64,000 nucleotides of DNA from CALLMJ01 sp964493765 (GCA_964493765.1 CAZBPK010000022.1:15966-79965), one strand, 5' to 3'; positions 16,391 through 25,178 are shown, numbered from the stretch's first letter. Numbers and translations are program-made. The notes: generated by a model not told the origin, from the sequence alone.

Positions 16391-17935
16391 TTATAAAGGA
16401 ATATTTCCATGTTTTTTTCTTGGATTTTTTACAGCTTTGTTTTCTAAAAATTGGAAACCTTGAATTAACCTTTGGCGAGTTTCATGAGGGAAAATTACTT
16501 CATCAACGAAACCACGATTAGCAGCTCGATAAGGATTTGCAAATTTTTTCAAATATTCTTGTTCTTTTTCTACAAATTTTTCAGCGGGATTTTCTGCGGT
16601 TTCAATTTCTTTTTTAAAGATAATTTCTGCGGCACCTTTTGCTCCCATGACTGCGATTTCCGCTTTAGGCCAAGCAAAATTCAAATCACAACCTATATGT
16701 TTGGAATTCATTACATCATAAGCACCTCCATAAGCCTTTCTGGTAATAACGGTTATTCTAGGAACTGTAGCCTCAGAAAATGCATACAATAATTTTGCTC
16801 CATTAGTAATAATTGCATTCCATTCTTGGTCAGTACCAGGCAAAAAACCGGGTACATCTACTAAAGTTAGTAAAGGAACATTGAAACAATCACAAAATCT
16901 CACAAATCTAGCAGCTTTTTGAGAAGCTTTTATGTCTAAACAGCCAGCTAAAACCGAAGGTTGATTAGCTACTATCCCAATGCTTCTGCCTTCTAATCTA
17001 GCAAATCCTACTACGATATTTTCTGCGTAATCTTTATGAACCTCAAAAAAGCTATCTTTATCTGCTATAGCGTGAATTACATCTTTAATATCATAAGGTA
17101 AATTAGAATTTTCAGGTACTATTTTATCAATATTTGAATCATCAGGATACATAGAATCATCATATTCCACTAATGGAGTAATTTCTTCACAATTTTGAGG
17201 GATATAGGAAAGTAACTTTTTGATATGCTGAATACATTCAATTTCATTGGGTATAGCAAAGTGTGTAACTCCAGATTTTGAAGCGTGGGTCATTGCACCG
17301 CCAAGTTCTTCAGAAGTTACAGTTTCATTAGTAACGGTTTTTACAACGTTGGGTCCTGTAACAAACATATAGGAAGAGTTTTCTACCATTAAAATAAAAT
17401 CAGTAATTGCCGGGGAATAAACAGCTCCACCAGCACAAGGACCCATAATAGCAGAAATCTGAGGAATTACTCCTGATGCTAAGGTATTTCTATAAAAAAT
17501 ATCAGCATAACCCCCTAAAGAAACCACTCCTTCTTGTATTCTCGCACCACCTGAATCATTCAAGCCGATTACAGGAGCACCCACTTTCATGGCTAAATCC
17601 ATTACTTTGCAAATTTTTTCTGCAAATGTTTCGGATAAAGAGCCTCCAAAAACTGTAAAATCCTGAGAAAAAACAAATACTTGCCTACCGTTTATAGTTC
17701 CATAACCTGTAATAACACCATCACCAAGGTATTTTTGTTTATCTAAACCAAATTCATTAGAACGATGAGTAACAAAAGCTCCAATTTCTTGAAAACTATC
17801 TTTATCTAAAAGCAAATCAATGCGTTCACGAGCAGTTAATTTACCCTTTTTATGTTGTGCATTAATACGTTCTTGGCCGCCACCTAATAGCGATTCTTTT
17901 CTTTTTCTTAATAATTTTTCTTCGGGAGTTTCCAT
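16391..17935 (-). CDS. pccB: acyl-CoA carboxylase carboxyltransferase (beta) subunit, propionyl-CoA carboxylase type
   Basis: Transfers a carboxyl group from biotin to an acyl-CoA, most likely propionyl-CoA to methylmalonyl-CoA; cytosolic. The two crotonase-like halves are plain: N-terminal KGKLTARERIDLLLD, FVFSQDFTVFGGSLSE, the acyl-CoA oxyanion region LNDSGGARIQEGV and MGPCAGGAVYSPAITDFI; C-terminal VDVPGFLPGTDQE, RITVITRKAYGGAYDVMNSKHIGCDLNFAWPKAEIAVMGAKGAAEIIF and the end of the family, HGNIPL. The length of 514 residues is typical. The stop of the upstream YebC-type gene is 3 nt away, so the two form an operon. No biotin carboxylase subunit is in the window. It could also serve as methylmalonyl-CoA decarboxylase alpha subunit, since these are close relatives. 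Confidence 0.92.
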   Translation of the reverse strand: METPEEKLLRKRKESLLGGGQERINAQHKKGKLTARERIDLLLDKDSFQEIGAFVTHRSNEFGLDKQKYLGDGVITGYGTINGRQVFVFSQDFTVFGGSLSETFAEKICKVMDLAMKVGAPVIGLNDSGGARIQEGVVSLGGYADIFYRNTLASGVIPQISAIMGPCAGGAVYSPAITDFILMVENSSYMFVTGPNVVKTVTNETVTSEELGGAMTHASKSGVTHFAIPNEIECIQHIKKLLSYIPQNCEEITPLVEYDDSMYPDDSNIDKIVPENSNLPYDIKDVIHAIADKDSFFEVHKDYAENIVVGFARLEGRSIGIVANQPSVLAGCLDIKASQKAARFVRFCDCFNVPLLTLVDVPGFLPGTDQEWNAIITNGAKLLYAFSEATVPRITVITRKAYGGAYDVMNSKHIGCDLNFAWPKAEIAVMGAKGAAEIIFKKEIETAENPAEKFVEKEQEYLKKFANPYRAANRGFVDEVIFPHETRQRLIQGFQFLENKAVKNPRKKHGNIPL

Positions 17936-17938
17936 AAA

Positions 17939-18685
17939 TTAGATATTATCAAATAATTGAGCAATTTCATCGGTCATTTCATAATTCGCATAAACTTTCT
18001 GAACATCATCATCTTCTTCAATTTTCTTAAGAAGTTTGACTAATTTCACTGCATTATCCCCAGCAATAGCTACCTGATTCATTGGGAACCAGTTTAATAC
18101 GGATTCTTCAGCTTCAATTTCTAAAAGTTCTAATTTGGCATTAATAGGACCGAACTGTTCGAATGGGCAAGTAACTATACAATTTTCTTCGTCCATTTCA
18201 ATATCATCAGCACCAGAATCAATCATTTCCAATTCAAATTCTTCTAAATTTTTTATTTGAGATTTATGGATGGTAAATACTCCTAAATGATTAAACATAA
18301 AACTTACAGATCCAGAAGTTCCAAGGCTACCATCAAATTTATTAAAATAAGAACGTAAATTAGCAACAGTTCGGGTTGTGTTATTGGTAGCAGTTTCTAT
18401 TAAAATGGCTACGCCGCCAGGTCCATATCCTTCATATAATACCTCATCAAAATCTTCATATTCTTTTGATATTGCTTTTTTTATAGCATTTTCTATATTG
18501 GATTTGGGCATATTAACCCCTTTTGCATTTTGAATAGCTATTCTTAGTCTAGAATTTGATTCAGGATTGGGACCCGATGCTTTAACAGCCATCATAATTT
18601 CTTTTCCAATTCTTGTAAATGCCTTAGACATTGCAGCCCATCTTTTGAATTTTCTTTCTTTTCTATATTCAAACGCTCTTCCCAT
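17939..18685 (-). CDS. YebC/PmpR family protein (transcriptional regulator / translation factor)
   Basis: Widely conserved protein described as a DNA-binding regulator in some bacteria and as a factor relieving ribosome stalling in others. The N-terminus contains the family signature KRWAAMSKAFTRIGKEIMMAVKASGPNPESNSRLRIAIQNAKGVNMPKSNIENAIKKA (residues 14-70), followed by YEGYGPGGVAILIETATNNTTRT and SVSFMFNHLG. The acidic C-terminal half has IEEDDDVQKVYANYEM. The length of 248 residues is normal. It is the first gene of a two-gene operon with the acyl-CoA carboxylase subunit. A -7 box TAAATTTG lies 27 nt upstream. Confidence 0.93.
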   Translation of the reverse strand: MGRAFEYRKERKFKRWAAMSKAFTRIGKEIMMAVKASGPNPESNSRLRIAIQNAKGVNMPKSNIENAIKKAISKEYEDFDEVLYEGYGPGGVAILIETATNNTTRTVANLRSYFNKFDGSLGTSGSVSFMFNHLGVFTIHKSQIKNLEEFELEMIDSGADDIEMDEENCIVTCPFEQFGPINAKLELLEIEAEESVLNWFPMNQVAIAGDNAVKLVKLLKKIEEDDDVQKVYANYEMTDEIAQLFDNI

Positions 18686-18711
18686 CTTCTTTAATTGGTT
18701 TTTAAGGTTCG

Positions 18712-18719
18712 CAAATTTA
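18712..18719 (-). promoter_or_regulatory. -7 promoter box of the yebC-pccB pair
   Basis: Minus-strand TAAATTTG ending 26 nt before the ATG at 18685. Confidence 0.4.
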
Positions 18720-18803
18720 GTGAAACTTTTCTTATTTCATAAATTTTACATTTTCCCTATCTTAAATTTATTAATGCAAAACATAGGTTAGTGAATCCAA
18801 TAC

Positions 18804-20231
18804 CTACCAAATCAAAGATTTGATTTCTGTCATTTCTTCAAAAGCATATTTTACCCCTTCTCTTCCAAAACCTGAGTCTTTTACACCGCCGTAAGGCATA
18901 TTATCTATTCTTAAAGATGGAGTATCATTCACAATTACACCGCCTACTTGAACTTTTTGATAAAACTTTTTAATAATCTCTAATTGATTACTAAAAATTG
19001 CTGATTGTAAACCATATTTAGATTGATTAATTTTTAGGATAGCTTCATTTTCATCTCCTACGGAAAAAACATTTACAATAGGCGCAAAAGCTTCTTCTTT
19101 TCCAATAGTCATTTTTTCGTTCACATTTTCTAAAATACAAGGTGAAATGATATTGTTACGTTTTTCTTCACCACCAGTAATTTTAACAGCTCCTTTTTTT
19201 TCTGCTTCTGCTATCCATTTGAGAACACGCTTATAATTATTGCTATCAATAATAGGACCACAAACCGTTCTTTCGTCTAATACATCACCCATTTTAATTT
19301 TTTCGGTTTCATAAACAAATTGTTCTAAAAAAGGTAAATAAACATCTTGATGAATATAAATTCGTTGAACAGAAATACAAACTTGACCAGCATAAGCAAA
19401 AGCTCCAAAAGCACATCTTTTTGCTGCTAATTCTAAATTGGCATCTTTGTGTATATAAACAGCTGCATCCCCTCCAAGTTCTAAAAGTACTTTCTTTTTA
19501 CCTGAAATTTTTTTTAAATTCCATCCTACCCCTGCACTACCTGTAAAAGTTAATAATTTAGGAATATCGGATTCTACCATCATTTGAGCTAAAGGATTTT
19601 CACAAGGTACAACACTTAATAATTCTGGAGGAAACCCTGCTTCTAAAATAATTTCTCCTAATTTAATAGCTGTAATAGGAGTTTTGGAAGAAGGCTTTAA
19701 GATGATTGGACACCCTGCAGCAATAGCTGGAGCAACTTTATGAGCAACTAAATTTAATGGAAAATTAAAAGGAGTTATCGCTAAAACTGTTCCAACAGCA
19801 AAACGATTTACCCACCCCATTTTTCCTTCTAAACCTCTCATTAAATCTAAATTCATACCTTCACCATGGTAATTAATCGTTAAATCACAAGCTAATTTAA
19901 AAGTTAAAATAGCTCTTTGAACTTCTGCTCTTGCTAAGGTTAATGGTTTTCCCGCTTCTACTGCTATGGTTAAGGATAGGTCTTCTTCTTTAGATTTTAA
20001 TAAATTAACAATTTTTTCTAAAATATCCCTTTTTGTGAAACTAGTTAGTTCAAATGCATAAGATTCATTTTCTTTATGATTTTTTAAGACTTTTTTAATT
20101 TGATTTTCACCAGCATGTGTGGTAGTAAATATAGTTTCACCAGTATAGGGATAAAGAACTTCAAGAGGTTCAGTACCTTCCACCCACTGGCTATCTACAA
20201 AAATTTTGAAATATTTATAAAACATTGGCAT
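18804..20231 (-). CDS. aldehyde dehydrogenase family protein
   Basis: NAD(P)-dependent oxidation of an aldehyde to the acid; substrate unknown. Cofactor region: LAITPFNFPLNLVAHKVAPAIAAGCPIILKPSSKTP, then TGSAGVGWNLKKISGKKKVLLELGGDAAVYIH with the general-base Glu in LELGG. The catalytic Cys is in YAGQVCISVQRIYI. The C-terminal oligomerisation part has EEAFAPIVNVFSV and MPYGGVKDSGFGREGVKYAFEEMTEIKSL. The branch resembles ALDHs acting on lactaldehyde, phosphonoacetaldehyde or glyceraldehyde-3-phosphate (non-phosphorylating). The frame is open to a TTG at 20252, but that lies inside the -7 box, so the ATG at 20231 (or 20225) is preferred. Confidence 0.88.
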   Translation of the reverse strand: MPMFYKYFKIFVDSQWVEGTEPLEVLYPYTGETIFTTTHAGENQIKKVLKNHKENESYAFELTSFTKRDILEKIVNLLKSKEEDLSLTIAVEAGKPLTLARAEVQRAILTFKLACDLTINYHGEGMNLDLMRGLEGKMGWVNRFAVGTVLAITPFNFPLNLVAHKVAPAIAAGCPIILKPSSKTPITAIKLGEIILEAGFPPELLSVVPCENPLAQMMVESDIPKLLTFTGSAGVGWNLKKISGKKKVLLELGGDAAVYIHKDANLELAAKRCAFGAFAYAGQVCISVQRIYIHQDVYLPFLEQFVYETEKIKMGDVLDERTVCGPIIDSNNYKRVLKWIAEAEKKGAVKITGGEEKRNNIISPCILENVNEKMTIGKEEAFAPIVNVFSVGDENEAILKINQSKYGLQSAIFSNQLEIIKKFYQKVQVGGVIVNDTPSLRIDNMPYGGVKDSGFGREGVKYAFEEMTEIKSLIW

Positions 20232-20249
20232 AAGTACAAGAATTTTTAG

Positions 20250-20257
20250 CAAATATA
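20250..20257 (-). promoter_or_regulatory. -7 promoter box of the aldehyde dehydrogenase gene
   Basis: Minus-strand TATATTTG. It overlaps the upstream TTG codon of the open frame and so decides for the ATG at 20231 or 20225. Confidence 0.5.
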
Positions 20258-20341
20258 ATGTACTAAATAAAGATTAAATGTTAAAACCTTAAAATTTAAC
20301 AACTTAATTAACTTTATTTAACGATAAAAACCAATAAGTGA

Positions 20342-22063
20342 TTACTTTGCTCTCAAAATACCTGCACTTTCAAATGGCTTAAATAAACGATTTTTTAGTT
20401 CATCTTCCGTAAATTCATGAGGTTTTATGCTTACATCACGATTTCTTTGAGCTTTTTCTGTATGAAGTTCTTGAATTAAGGATTTGAAGTGGGTTTGCAT
20501 TGCGGGTAAAGTATATTTTCCATATAAAGTACTAGAACCTTCATAATGTTGTAAAGCATACTCTTCAGGTGTAGCAGTATAAGAAGCATAAGCATTAGAA
20601 TATCCCGCTACAATTACTTCTTTAATTCCTTTTAATGAATTTTTAATTTGCCTTTGAATTCTTAAGCCAGAGGTTGTTGTTAATTCTGTTGGAGCAGCAG
20701 CAATAGCAATATTTCCAATTTTGATAATTTGAAACGGTAAAATATCGGGTACTAATGGTTGAGATGCTTCATGAATTTCTCCTAAAACGGATAATCTTTT
20801 AAGTTCTGCAATAAATGGGTCAATGAAATCAGGTATTGGGAGTTTATGAAAGGCTCTTGTGCCTCCAAATTCTCCTTTTCTACAATTTATCAATACCACT
20901 TTTTCTACTTGTGCTTTAGATAAATTTTCATAATAAGGATTTCTTTTGAGCAGCTTTTGGTTTCTTTTAGAAACAAAATTTGAAAGTAAACGTATCCAAA
21001 AAGGAGGTATTCCCAAGCCTTCAGCAGTGCCTCCAACAAAATACATTCCAAAACAAGGGTCTCCTGTTGTTAATCCTTCCATTCCCCCCACAAATTCAGG
21101 ATCTACTTGGGATTGAGTCATATCAAAATAATCCAAAGCATAATCTAATTCATAAGGCAAAGAAACTGTAGATTTCGCATAATAAATTAACTGTTGAGCT
21201 TTCTCCATTTGGTAAGTACCATTAATTTTACGATTGATATAATCATCGGTGGTTTCTCCTCTTTTTTCTTTTTCTCCTTTATGAATTATAAAATTTGGGC
21301 TTACATCTCCTGCAGCTCCTTGAGCAAAAATAGCCACAAAATGAGGGTTTTGTATTCTCATTAAATTTTCTAATTGATGGGCTGCATAACCTTTATTATC
21401 AGAACTTATAGTCTTTTTATCGGAATGAACCGTTGTAGTATGAACAGCAAAAAAGTTTAATATACCCATTGGAATTAACTGTTCATTCAAAAAAGTAAGC
21501 TGATATGCATTACGATCTAAAGCTAAATGCCGATGTTGTTCATCCAATTTTTCATTTTCAGGATTTTGATTCCATGCTTCAATTGCTCTATTAAATGCGA
21601 CATTAATATGGGGTTCAAATTCAGATTTTCCATAATAAATAAAAGCTTTTTCTTTGTTTTTATCGGCTTCAATGATTCCTTCAATGATACCATTTACATA
21701 AGTTTCCGTAACTTCTTTAGAGTAACCGGGTATGGTTAAATTGTAAAGTAAATAATGAGAATTACCACCAGGGGAGCTGTGTGTATGCGTAGCCATAAGC
21801 ATTACATTTTTTTCATCAAACCCTAAATGAGAGTAAGACTTTTTGAGCTTTTTTAAAACCATCTGCCTCATGGCTAAGGTCATAGTTGCGGTTTCTGTAA
21901 CCACTATCGCTACTTTTTGATGATCATGTTCAATTACAACAACTCTTGCAAACAAATTGGATTCAACATCTTCTACTACGTTTCCGGGTTTACACCAGCC
22001 CATCATTCCTATTCCCTTCAAAAATGCGGTTATATCTTTTTTGGAAAATCCTACTAAATACAT
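20342..22063 (-). CDS. neutral ceramidase-type amidohydrolase (N-terminal neutral/alkaline ceramidase domain)
   Basis: Family of zinc amidases that cleave the N-acyl bond of ceramides; in bacteria the substrates are often unproven. From the ATG at 22063 (MYLVGFSKKDITAFLKGIGMMGW) the first 400 residues match the family: a metal-binding MATHTHSSPGG motif, NFFAVHTTTVHSDKKTISSDNKGYAAHQLE, and FAQGAAGDVSPNF. Towards the end are IAAAPTELTTTSGLRIQRQI and VAGYSNAYASYTATPEEYALQHYEG, also characteristic. No signal peptide is visible from this start, unlike secreted homologues. The longer frame to 22159 runs into dispersed repeat copy B and is rejected. Many Bacteroidota make sphingolipids, so an endogenous substrate is plausible. 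Confidence 0.87.
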   Translation of the reverse strand: MYLVGFSKKDITAFLKGIGMMGWCKPGNVVEDVESNLFARVVVIEHDHQKVAIVVTETATMTLAMRQMVLKKLKKSYSHLGFDEKNVMLMATHTHSSPGGNSHYLLYNLTIPGYSKEVTETYVNGIIEGIIEADKNKEKAFIYYGKSEFEPHINVAFNRAIEAWNQNPENEKLDEQHRHLALDRNAYQLTFLNEQLIPMGILNFFAVHTTTVHSDKKTISSDNKGYAAHQLENLMRIQNPHFVAIFAQGAAGDVSPNFIIHKGEKEKRGETTDDYINRKINGTYQMEKAQQLIYYAKSTVSLPYELDYALDYFDMTQSQVDPEFVGGMEGLTTGDPCFGMYFVGGTAEGLGIPPFWIRLLSNFVSKRNQKLLKRNPYYENLSKAQVEKVVLINCRKGEFGGTRAFHKLPIPDFIDPFIAELKRLSVLGEIHEASQPLVPDILPFQIIKIGNIAIAAAPTELTTTSGLRIQRQIKNSLKGIKEVIVAGYSNAYASYTATPEEYALQHYEGSSTLYGKYTLPAMQTHFKSLIQELHTEKAQRNRDVSIKPHEFTEDELKNRLFKPFESAGILRAK

Positions 22064-22082
22064 ACATGCAAATAAATTCATG

Positions 22083-22090
22083 CAAATATA
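22083..22090 (-). promoter_or_regulatory. -7 promoter box of the ceramidase gene
   Basis: Minus-strand TATATTTG, 19 nt upstream of the ATG at 22063. An in-frame ATG at 22081 sits directly at the box and would be upstream of the expected transcript start. Confidence 0.5.
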
Positions 22091-22145
22091 ATAAAATTTC
22101 AAAATAAATTGAAAACAAAACAGAAATAATTGAATTAGACTTTTT

Positions 22146-22247
22146 CGGGCATGCCCCATGCTATGCTGCGGGTCGGGCTGCTATGGGTTTCACTTCGTTT
22201 CAGAAATCCTTTTTCCACTTTTTTCAAAAGTGCATCCCTCACGCATA
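22146..22247 (+). repeat. dispersed GC-rich repeat, copy B (internally shortened)
   Basis: Starts CGGGCATGCCCC and keeps GCGGGTCGGGCTGCTATGGG, TTTCACTTCGTTTCAG, CCTTTTTCCACTTTTTTC and GCATCCCTCACGC. Compared with copies A and D it lacks the roughly 30-bp block containing GGCAGTGCCACTTCGTGCC. It lies in the gap between the divergent ceramidase and AAA ATPase genes. The rest of that gap (22248-22375) is AT-rich with no gene seen. Confidence 0.75.
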
Positions 22248-22375
22248 TATTAAAGCTAAGCTTTGTTCTTTTATAAAAAATGAAATAAAAGCGAACTTTA
22301 GTTCATTTATCTAAGATATTGGTAGCGGTATTAAAAAAACAACATTGCAACAACCCTAAATGTAGTAAAATAAAC

Positions 22376-22383
22376 TAAATTTG
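22376..22383 (+). promoter_or_regulatory. -7 promoter box of the AAA/nuclease-like cassette
   Basis: TAAATTTG, matching TAnnTTTG, 20 nt upstream of the ATG at 22404. Confidence 0.45.
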
Positions 22384-22403
22384 TAATCTGAAATAAAAGT
22401 AAA

Positions 22404-23477
22404 ATGATAAGCTCAATTACTATAAAGAATTTTATGGCTCATTCGGAATTAAGCTTAAAAGACATTCCTTCTATCAATGTGATAATTGGAAAGAACGATA
22501 CAGGTAAGACAGGATTACTCAAACTTTTATATGCAACTGTTAAATCATTAGAGGTTTATAGTCTTAAATCAAAACAATCAGATGTAATGTTTAAGAAAGA
22601 ACTTTCAGACAAGCTTCTTGACACATTTATGCCACGTAAAAATGGACTTGGCGACTTGGTTCAAAAGGGTAGTAAAGAAAAACTTGAAGTAAATATTACA
22701 ATAGTTGGAAACAATGGAAGATATAAGCAGACTATCTACTTCTCATTTGGAGAGAGAACAGAGAAATCAATTTCTACTTGCATTGAACACGTAGAACCAT
22801 TTGCAAATAGTTCAATCAATACATTATTTATTCCAGCTAAAGAAGTTTTAACCGCTTTTACTGACATCAGAAATATTAGAGAGAATTTTTATGGTGTCGG
22901 ATTTGATGACACATATTTAGACTTAATCAAGGCTCTCAGCTTGGAAACAACAAAAGGGCGTGTTGCAACTGAACTTAGCCAAGTAAACAAGTCACTTGAA
23001 GACTTATTTGAAGGAAAGATTGAACAAACAGGGCAAAAAGAACAACCCTTCATTTTTAAGAAAGGCAATCAACAATTTGCAATGCAACAGACAGCAGAAG
23101 GGATTAAAAAAATTGGAATTCTAACGACTCTAATAACCAATCGTCAATTAGGGAGAGGAACAATTCTATTTATGGACGAGCCTGAAACTGCATTACACCC
23201 AGATGCAGTAAGACAAATGGTTGAAATGCTTGTTGCAATGAGTAAAGCGGGTGTTCAAATTTTTCTAGCCACACATAGCTATTTTGTTATAAAACAGCTT
23301 TCTAACTGTGCAAAAAGAGACGATTTAAATATTTATTGTTGGAATTTAAAAAGAGAAATGGGAAAACCCGTAAGCAACTCTTTTCACAACTTAATTGATG
23401 GAGTTTTACCTTCCAATTCAATTATTGATGAAGCAATTAAAATGTATGATGAAGAAATTAGTATTGACCTAAAATAG
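22404..23477 (+). CDS. ABC-type AAA ATPase (AAA15/AAA21, OLD-like), candidate defence ATPase
   Basis: ATP-binding protein with the SMC/RecF/OLD-type core. The N-terminus SSITIKNFMAHSELSLKDIPSINVIIGKNDTGKTGLLKLL carries Walker A at residues 29-36 (GKNDTGKT). The middle is a helical insert. TAEGIKKIGIL replaces the ABC signature loop, Walker B is ILFMDEPETALHP with Asp258-Glu259, and an H-loop (ATHSYFVIKQL) follows. At 357 residues it has no C-terminal TOPRIM nuclease, unlike OLD proteins. A small PD-(D/E)XK-like gene begins 8 nt after the stop. ATPases of this type with a nuclease partner are common in phage defence (PARIS AriA, Gabija GajA and retron-linked ATPases are relatives by architecture). 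The defence role here is inferred from architecture and from its place in an accessory patch. Confidence 0.82.
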   Translation: MISSITIKNFMAHSELSLKDIPSINVIIGKNDTGKTGLLKLLYATVKSLEVYSLKSKQSDVMFKKELSDKLLDTFMPRKNGLGDLVQKGSKEKLEVNITIVGNNGRYKQTIYFSFGERTEKSISTCIEHVEPFANSSINTLFIPAKEVLTAFTDIRNIRENFYGVGFDDTYLDLIKALSLETTKGRVATELSQVNKSLEDLFEGKIEQTGQKEQPFIFKKGNQQFAMQQTAEGIKKIGILTTLITNRQLGRGTILFMDEPETALHPDAVRQMVEMLVAMSKAGVQIFLATHSYFVIKQLSNCAKRDDLNIYCWNLKREMGKPVSNSFHNLIDGVLPSNSIIDEAIKMYDEEISIDLK

Positions 23478-23485
23478 TTTTTGAT

Positions 23486-24034
23486 ATGCAGATTACTGAA
23501 AGCTCAATAACATTAAATTTTCCCGACAACAACTACTTTAGGTTATGTGATTGTAAGGGCTATAAAGATATTCAAAATAATCTCGCTGAAATGGATGTTT
23601 GTTGGTATGACCAAACAAGCGATACACTCTATATCATTGAATTGAAAAATTGGGAGAATAATACTCTTGTTGAAGAGATTGACCCGAATTATACACCTAA
23701 CGAGATTCAAAAAATAAAAACTAAAATTTCAAATTATAGAATAGATAATCTTCTAAAAAAGTCTGTTGATACGACTTGTATGTTTATGTCAATTTTACTC
23801 GGTAAGAAAAACGGCAATAAGATTCAACAATGTTCGCCTTTTACAATCTCAAATAATACTACAATAAAGCTTTTATCAATTATTAATTGGACAAGCATTG
23901 ATAGCTCATACATTTCAAATATAAACACCCAATACAAATCAAAATTTAATTCATACGCAAAGTTGTTTGATATAAAAACATTTTTGGTTTTACCTAAGGA
24001 CAAAGCTACTCAATTATTCACTTGGGTAAGCTGA
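23486..24034 (+). CDS. small PD-(D/E)XK-like protein, partner of the AAA ATPase
   Basis: A 182-residue protein that I do not recognise at family level. Residues 35-54 contain E-M-D37-V, then TLYIIE52-L-K54, i.e. Asp, 14 residues, Glu-x-Lys at the end of a hydrophobic strand, which is the active-site pattern of PD-(D/E)XK nucleases. The rest is Lys- and Asn-rich with a short hydrophobic stretch (TCMFMSILLG). There is no signal peptide. It follows the AAA ATPase after 8 nt and must be co-transcribed with it. A working model is that the ATPase senses or holds and this protein cuts nucleic acid. It could instead be a catalytically inactive member, since only the core motif can be judged by eye. 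Confidence 0.6.
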   Translation: MQITESSITLNFPDNNYFRLCDCKGYKDIQNNLAEMDVCWYDQTSDTLYIIELKNWENNTLVEEIDPNYTPNEIQKIKTKISNYRIDNLLKKSVDTTCMFMSILLGKKNGNKIQQCSPFTISNNTTIKLLSIINWTSIDSSYISNINTQYKSKFNSYAKLFDIKTFLVLPKDKATQLFTWVS

Positions 24035-24041
24035 GAACACC

Positions 24042-24075
24042 AAACGCACATTTTTGCAAAGCCATAAACCGTTAT
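24042..24075. other. possible cassette-end motif after the AAA/nuclease-like pair
   Basis: Directly after the stop codon lies ACGCACATTTTTGCAAAGCC followed by ATAAACCGTTAT. The core GCACATTT-(TT)-GCAAA also occurs in the palindrome at 42785-42912 in the other accessory island (there at 42880-42892). It could be a recombination or cassette boundary. The remaining 24076-24308 is AT-rich with a small palindrome GACCT-AA-AGGTC near 24176; no gene is supported there. Confidence 0.3.
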
Positions 24076-24308
24076 ATCCAAATTTGAAATATCAAAAAAT
24101 CGAAAATAAAGAAATAAACAATAACGAAAAAGTGCAACACCTTTAGCACAAACTTTCTTTAATGTTAGTAAGGCAGACCTAAAGGTCGGAGATTTTATTG
24201 AAGTTGGGCATAATTCTAATTATGAATGAAAAATACATTTTCTTAACATCGACGTTAGATCTCACGCTATCTTTCCGCTTGCATCCTATGACAAAGATTG
24301 GCAAATTT

Positions 24309-25178
24309 TTAATTTTTATTAATAAAATCGTAGATACGTTTAAAATAGTTCTCTTCACCAGCAATTTTATGAATATTATTATGCTTTGCATCTTTAACAA
24401 TCCAAATTTCTGAAGGTTTTGCAGAAGCTTCATGGCATTTCACTGTTTCATATAATGGACAAACTTCGTCTTTTTCCGCCGCAATAAATAAAGTCGGTTT
24501 ATCTAAATGGCTACAGGCACCTATGACATCTACCTGATTTAACCATAGACCCGTTATTAATTTTACCCATAATCTAACCCCTGGTATCATAATTCTTGAC
24601 CAACTTCCTAATTGTTTAGATACTGTCCAACGAATAATTAAATCTAAGTTTGTATAAGGACTCTGGAAAACAAAAGCATTAAACTTTTCTTTGATTTTCA
24701 ATCCTGCTTGTGAACCAATGATACTTCCATAAGAAATACCAAACATGGATAATTTTTGAAAGGGTTTATTTTTCTCTAACCATTCTACCGTTTGAATAAT
24801 ATCTTGAATCTCATTTTTTCCATAAGTAATCCATTTTCCATCACTATCACCATGGGCTCTATGGTCTGGTAAAAGAACATTTATACCCATATTTTGAAAA
24901 GCTTTAGCAAAGGGAATTAAATAGGGTTTACTTAAATGAATTCCATGTAACAATAGCAGTGTATGATTGGAATTTGCAGGAAAATACCAAGCATTTAATT
25001 GAAAATTATGGTTTTTCCTTAACGAAATTTCTTCGTAGATTAAGTTAAGTTCTGATGGATGTTTATAGGCTGGAGGTTTCTGATTTTTATCTTGAGGTTT
25101 AATAATCTTTAATGCAATAACTAAAGAGAATATTGCATAAGCAATTAATAAAAAAGAAAAAATGATGAAATAAATCAT
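24309..25178 (-). CDS. membrane-anchored alpha/beta hydrolase (BEM46/serine aminopeptidase-like)
   Basis: Predicted hydrolase anchored by an N-terminal transmembrane segment (about residues 2-24, IYFIIFSFLLIAYAIFSLVIAL); substrate unknown. The catalytic domain shows LLLLHGIHLSKPYL as oxyanion loop, LLPDHRAHGDSDGKWITYG, the nucleophile elbow GISYGS, the acid in IAAEKDEVCP, and the His in DAKHNNIHKI. These are the marks of the BEM46/S33-like hydrolases. The open frame extends to a TTG at 25193, but the ATG at 25178 is preferred because a CAACTTTG element (minus strand, 25182-25189) resembling a -7 box lies between them. The gene is alone on its strand. Confidence 0.8.
   Translation of the reverse strand: MIYFIIFSFLLIAYAIFSLVIALKIIKPQDKNQKPPAYKHPSELNLIYEEISLRKNHNFQLNAWYFPANSNHTLLLLHGIHLSKPYLIPFAKAFQNMGINVLLPDHRAHGDSDGKWITYGKNEIQDIIQTVEWLEKNKPFQKLSMFGISYGSIIGSQAGLKIKEKFNAFVFQSPYTNLDLIIRWTVSKQLGSWSRIMIPGVRLWVKLITGLWLNQVDVIGACSHLDKPTLFIAAEKDEVCPLYETVKCHEASAKPSEIWIVKDAKHNNIHKIAGEENYFKRIYDFINKN

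Noticed and set aside
22064..22159. N-terminal extension of the ceramidase gene (MGHARKSLIQLF...)
   Set aside because: The start lies in dispersed repeat copy B and upstream of a -7 box; the family N-terminus begins at 22063.
22404..24034. Gabija or PARIS as the identity of the AAA cassette
   Set aside because: Gabija needs an OLD-type TOPRIM nuclease plus a UvrD-like helicase; PARIS needs a TOPRIM AriB. Neither partner is seen, so only a general defence-type label is given.
24179..24433. Overlapping short frames on both strands between the AAA cassette and the hydrolase
   Set aside because: They overlap the hydrolase coding sequence, lack domains and have biased composition.
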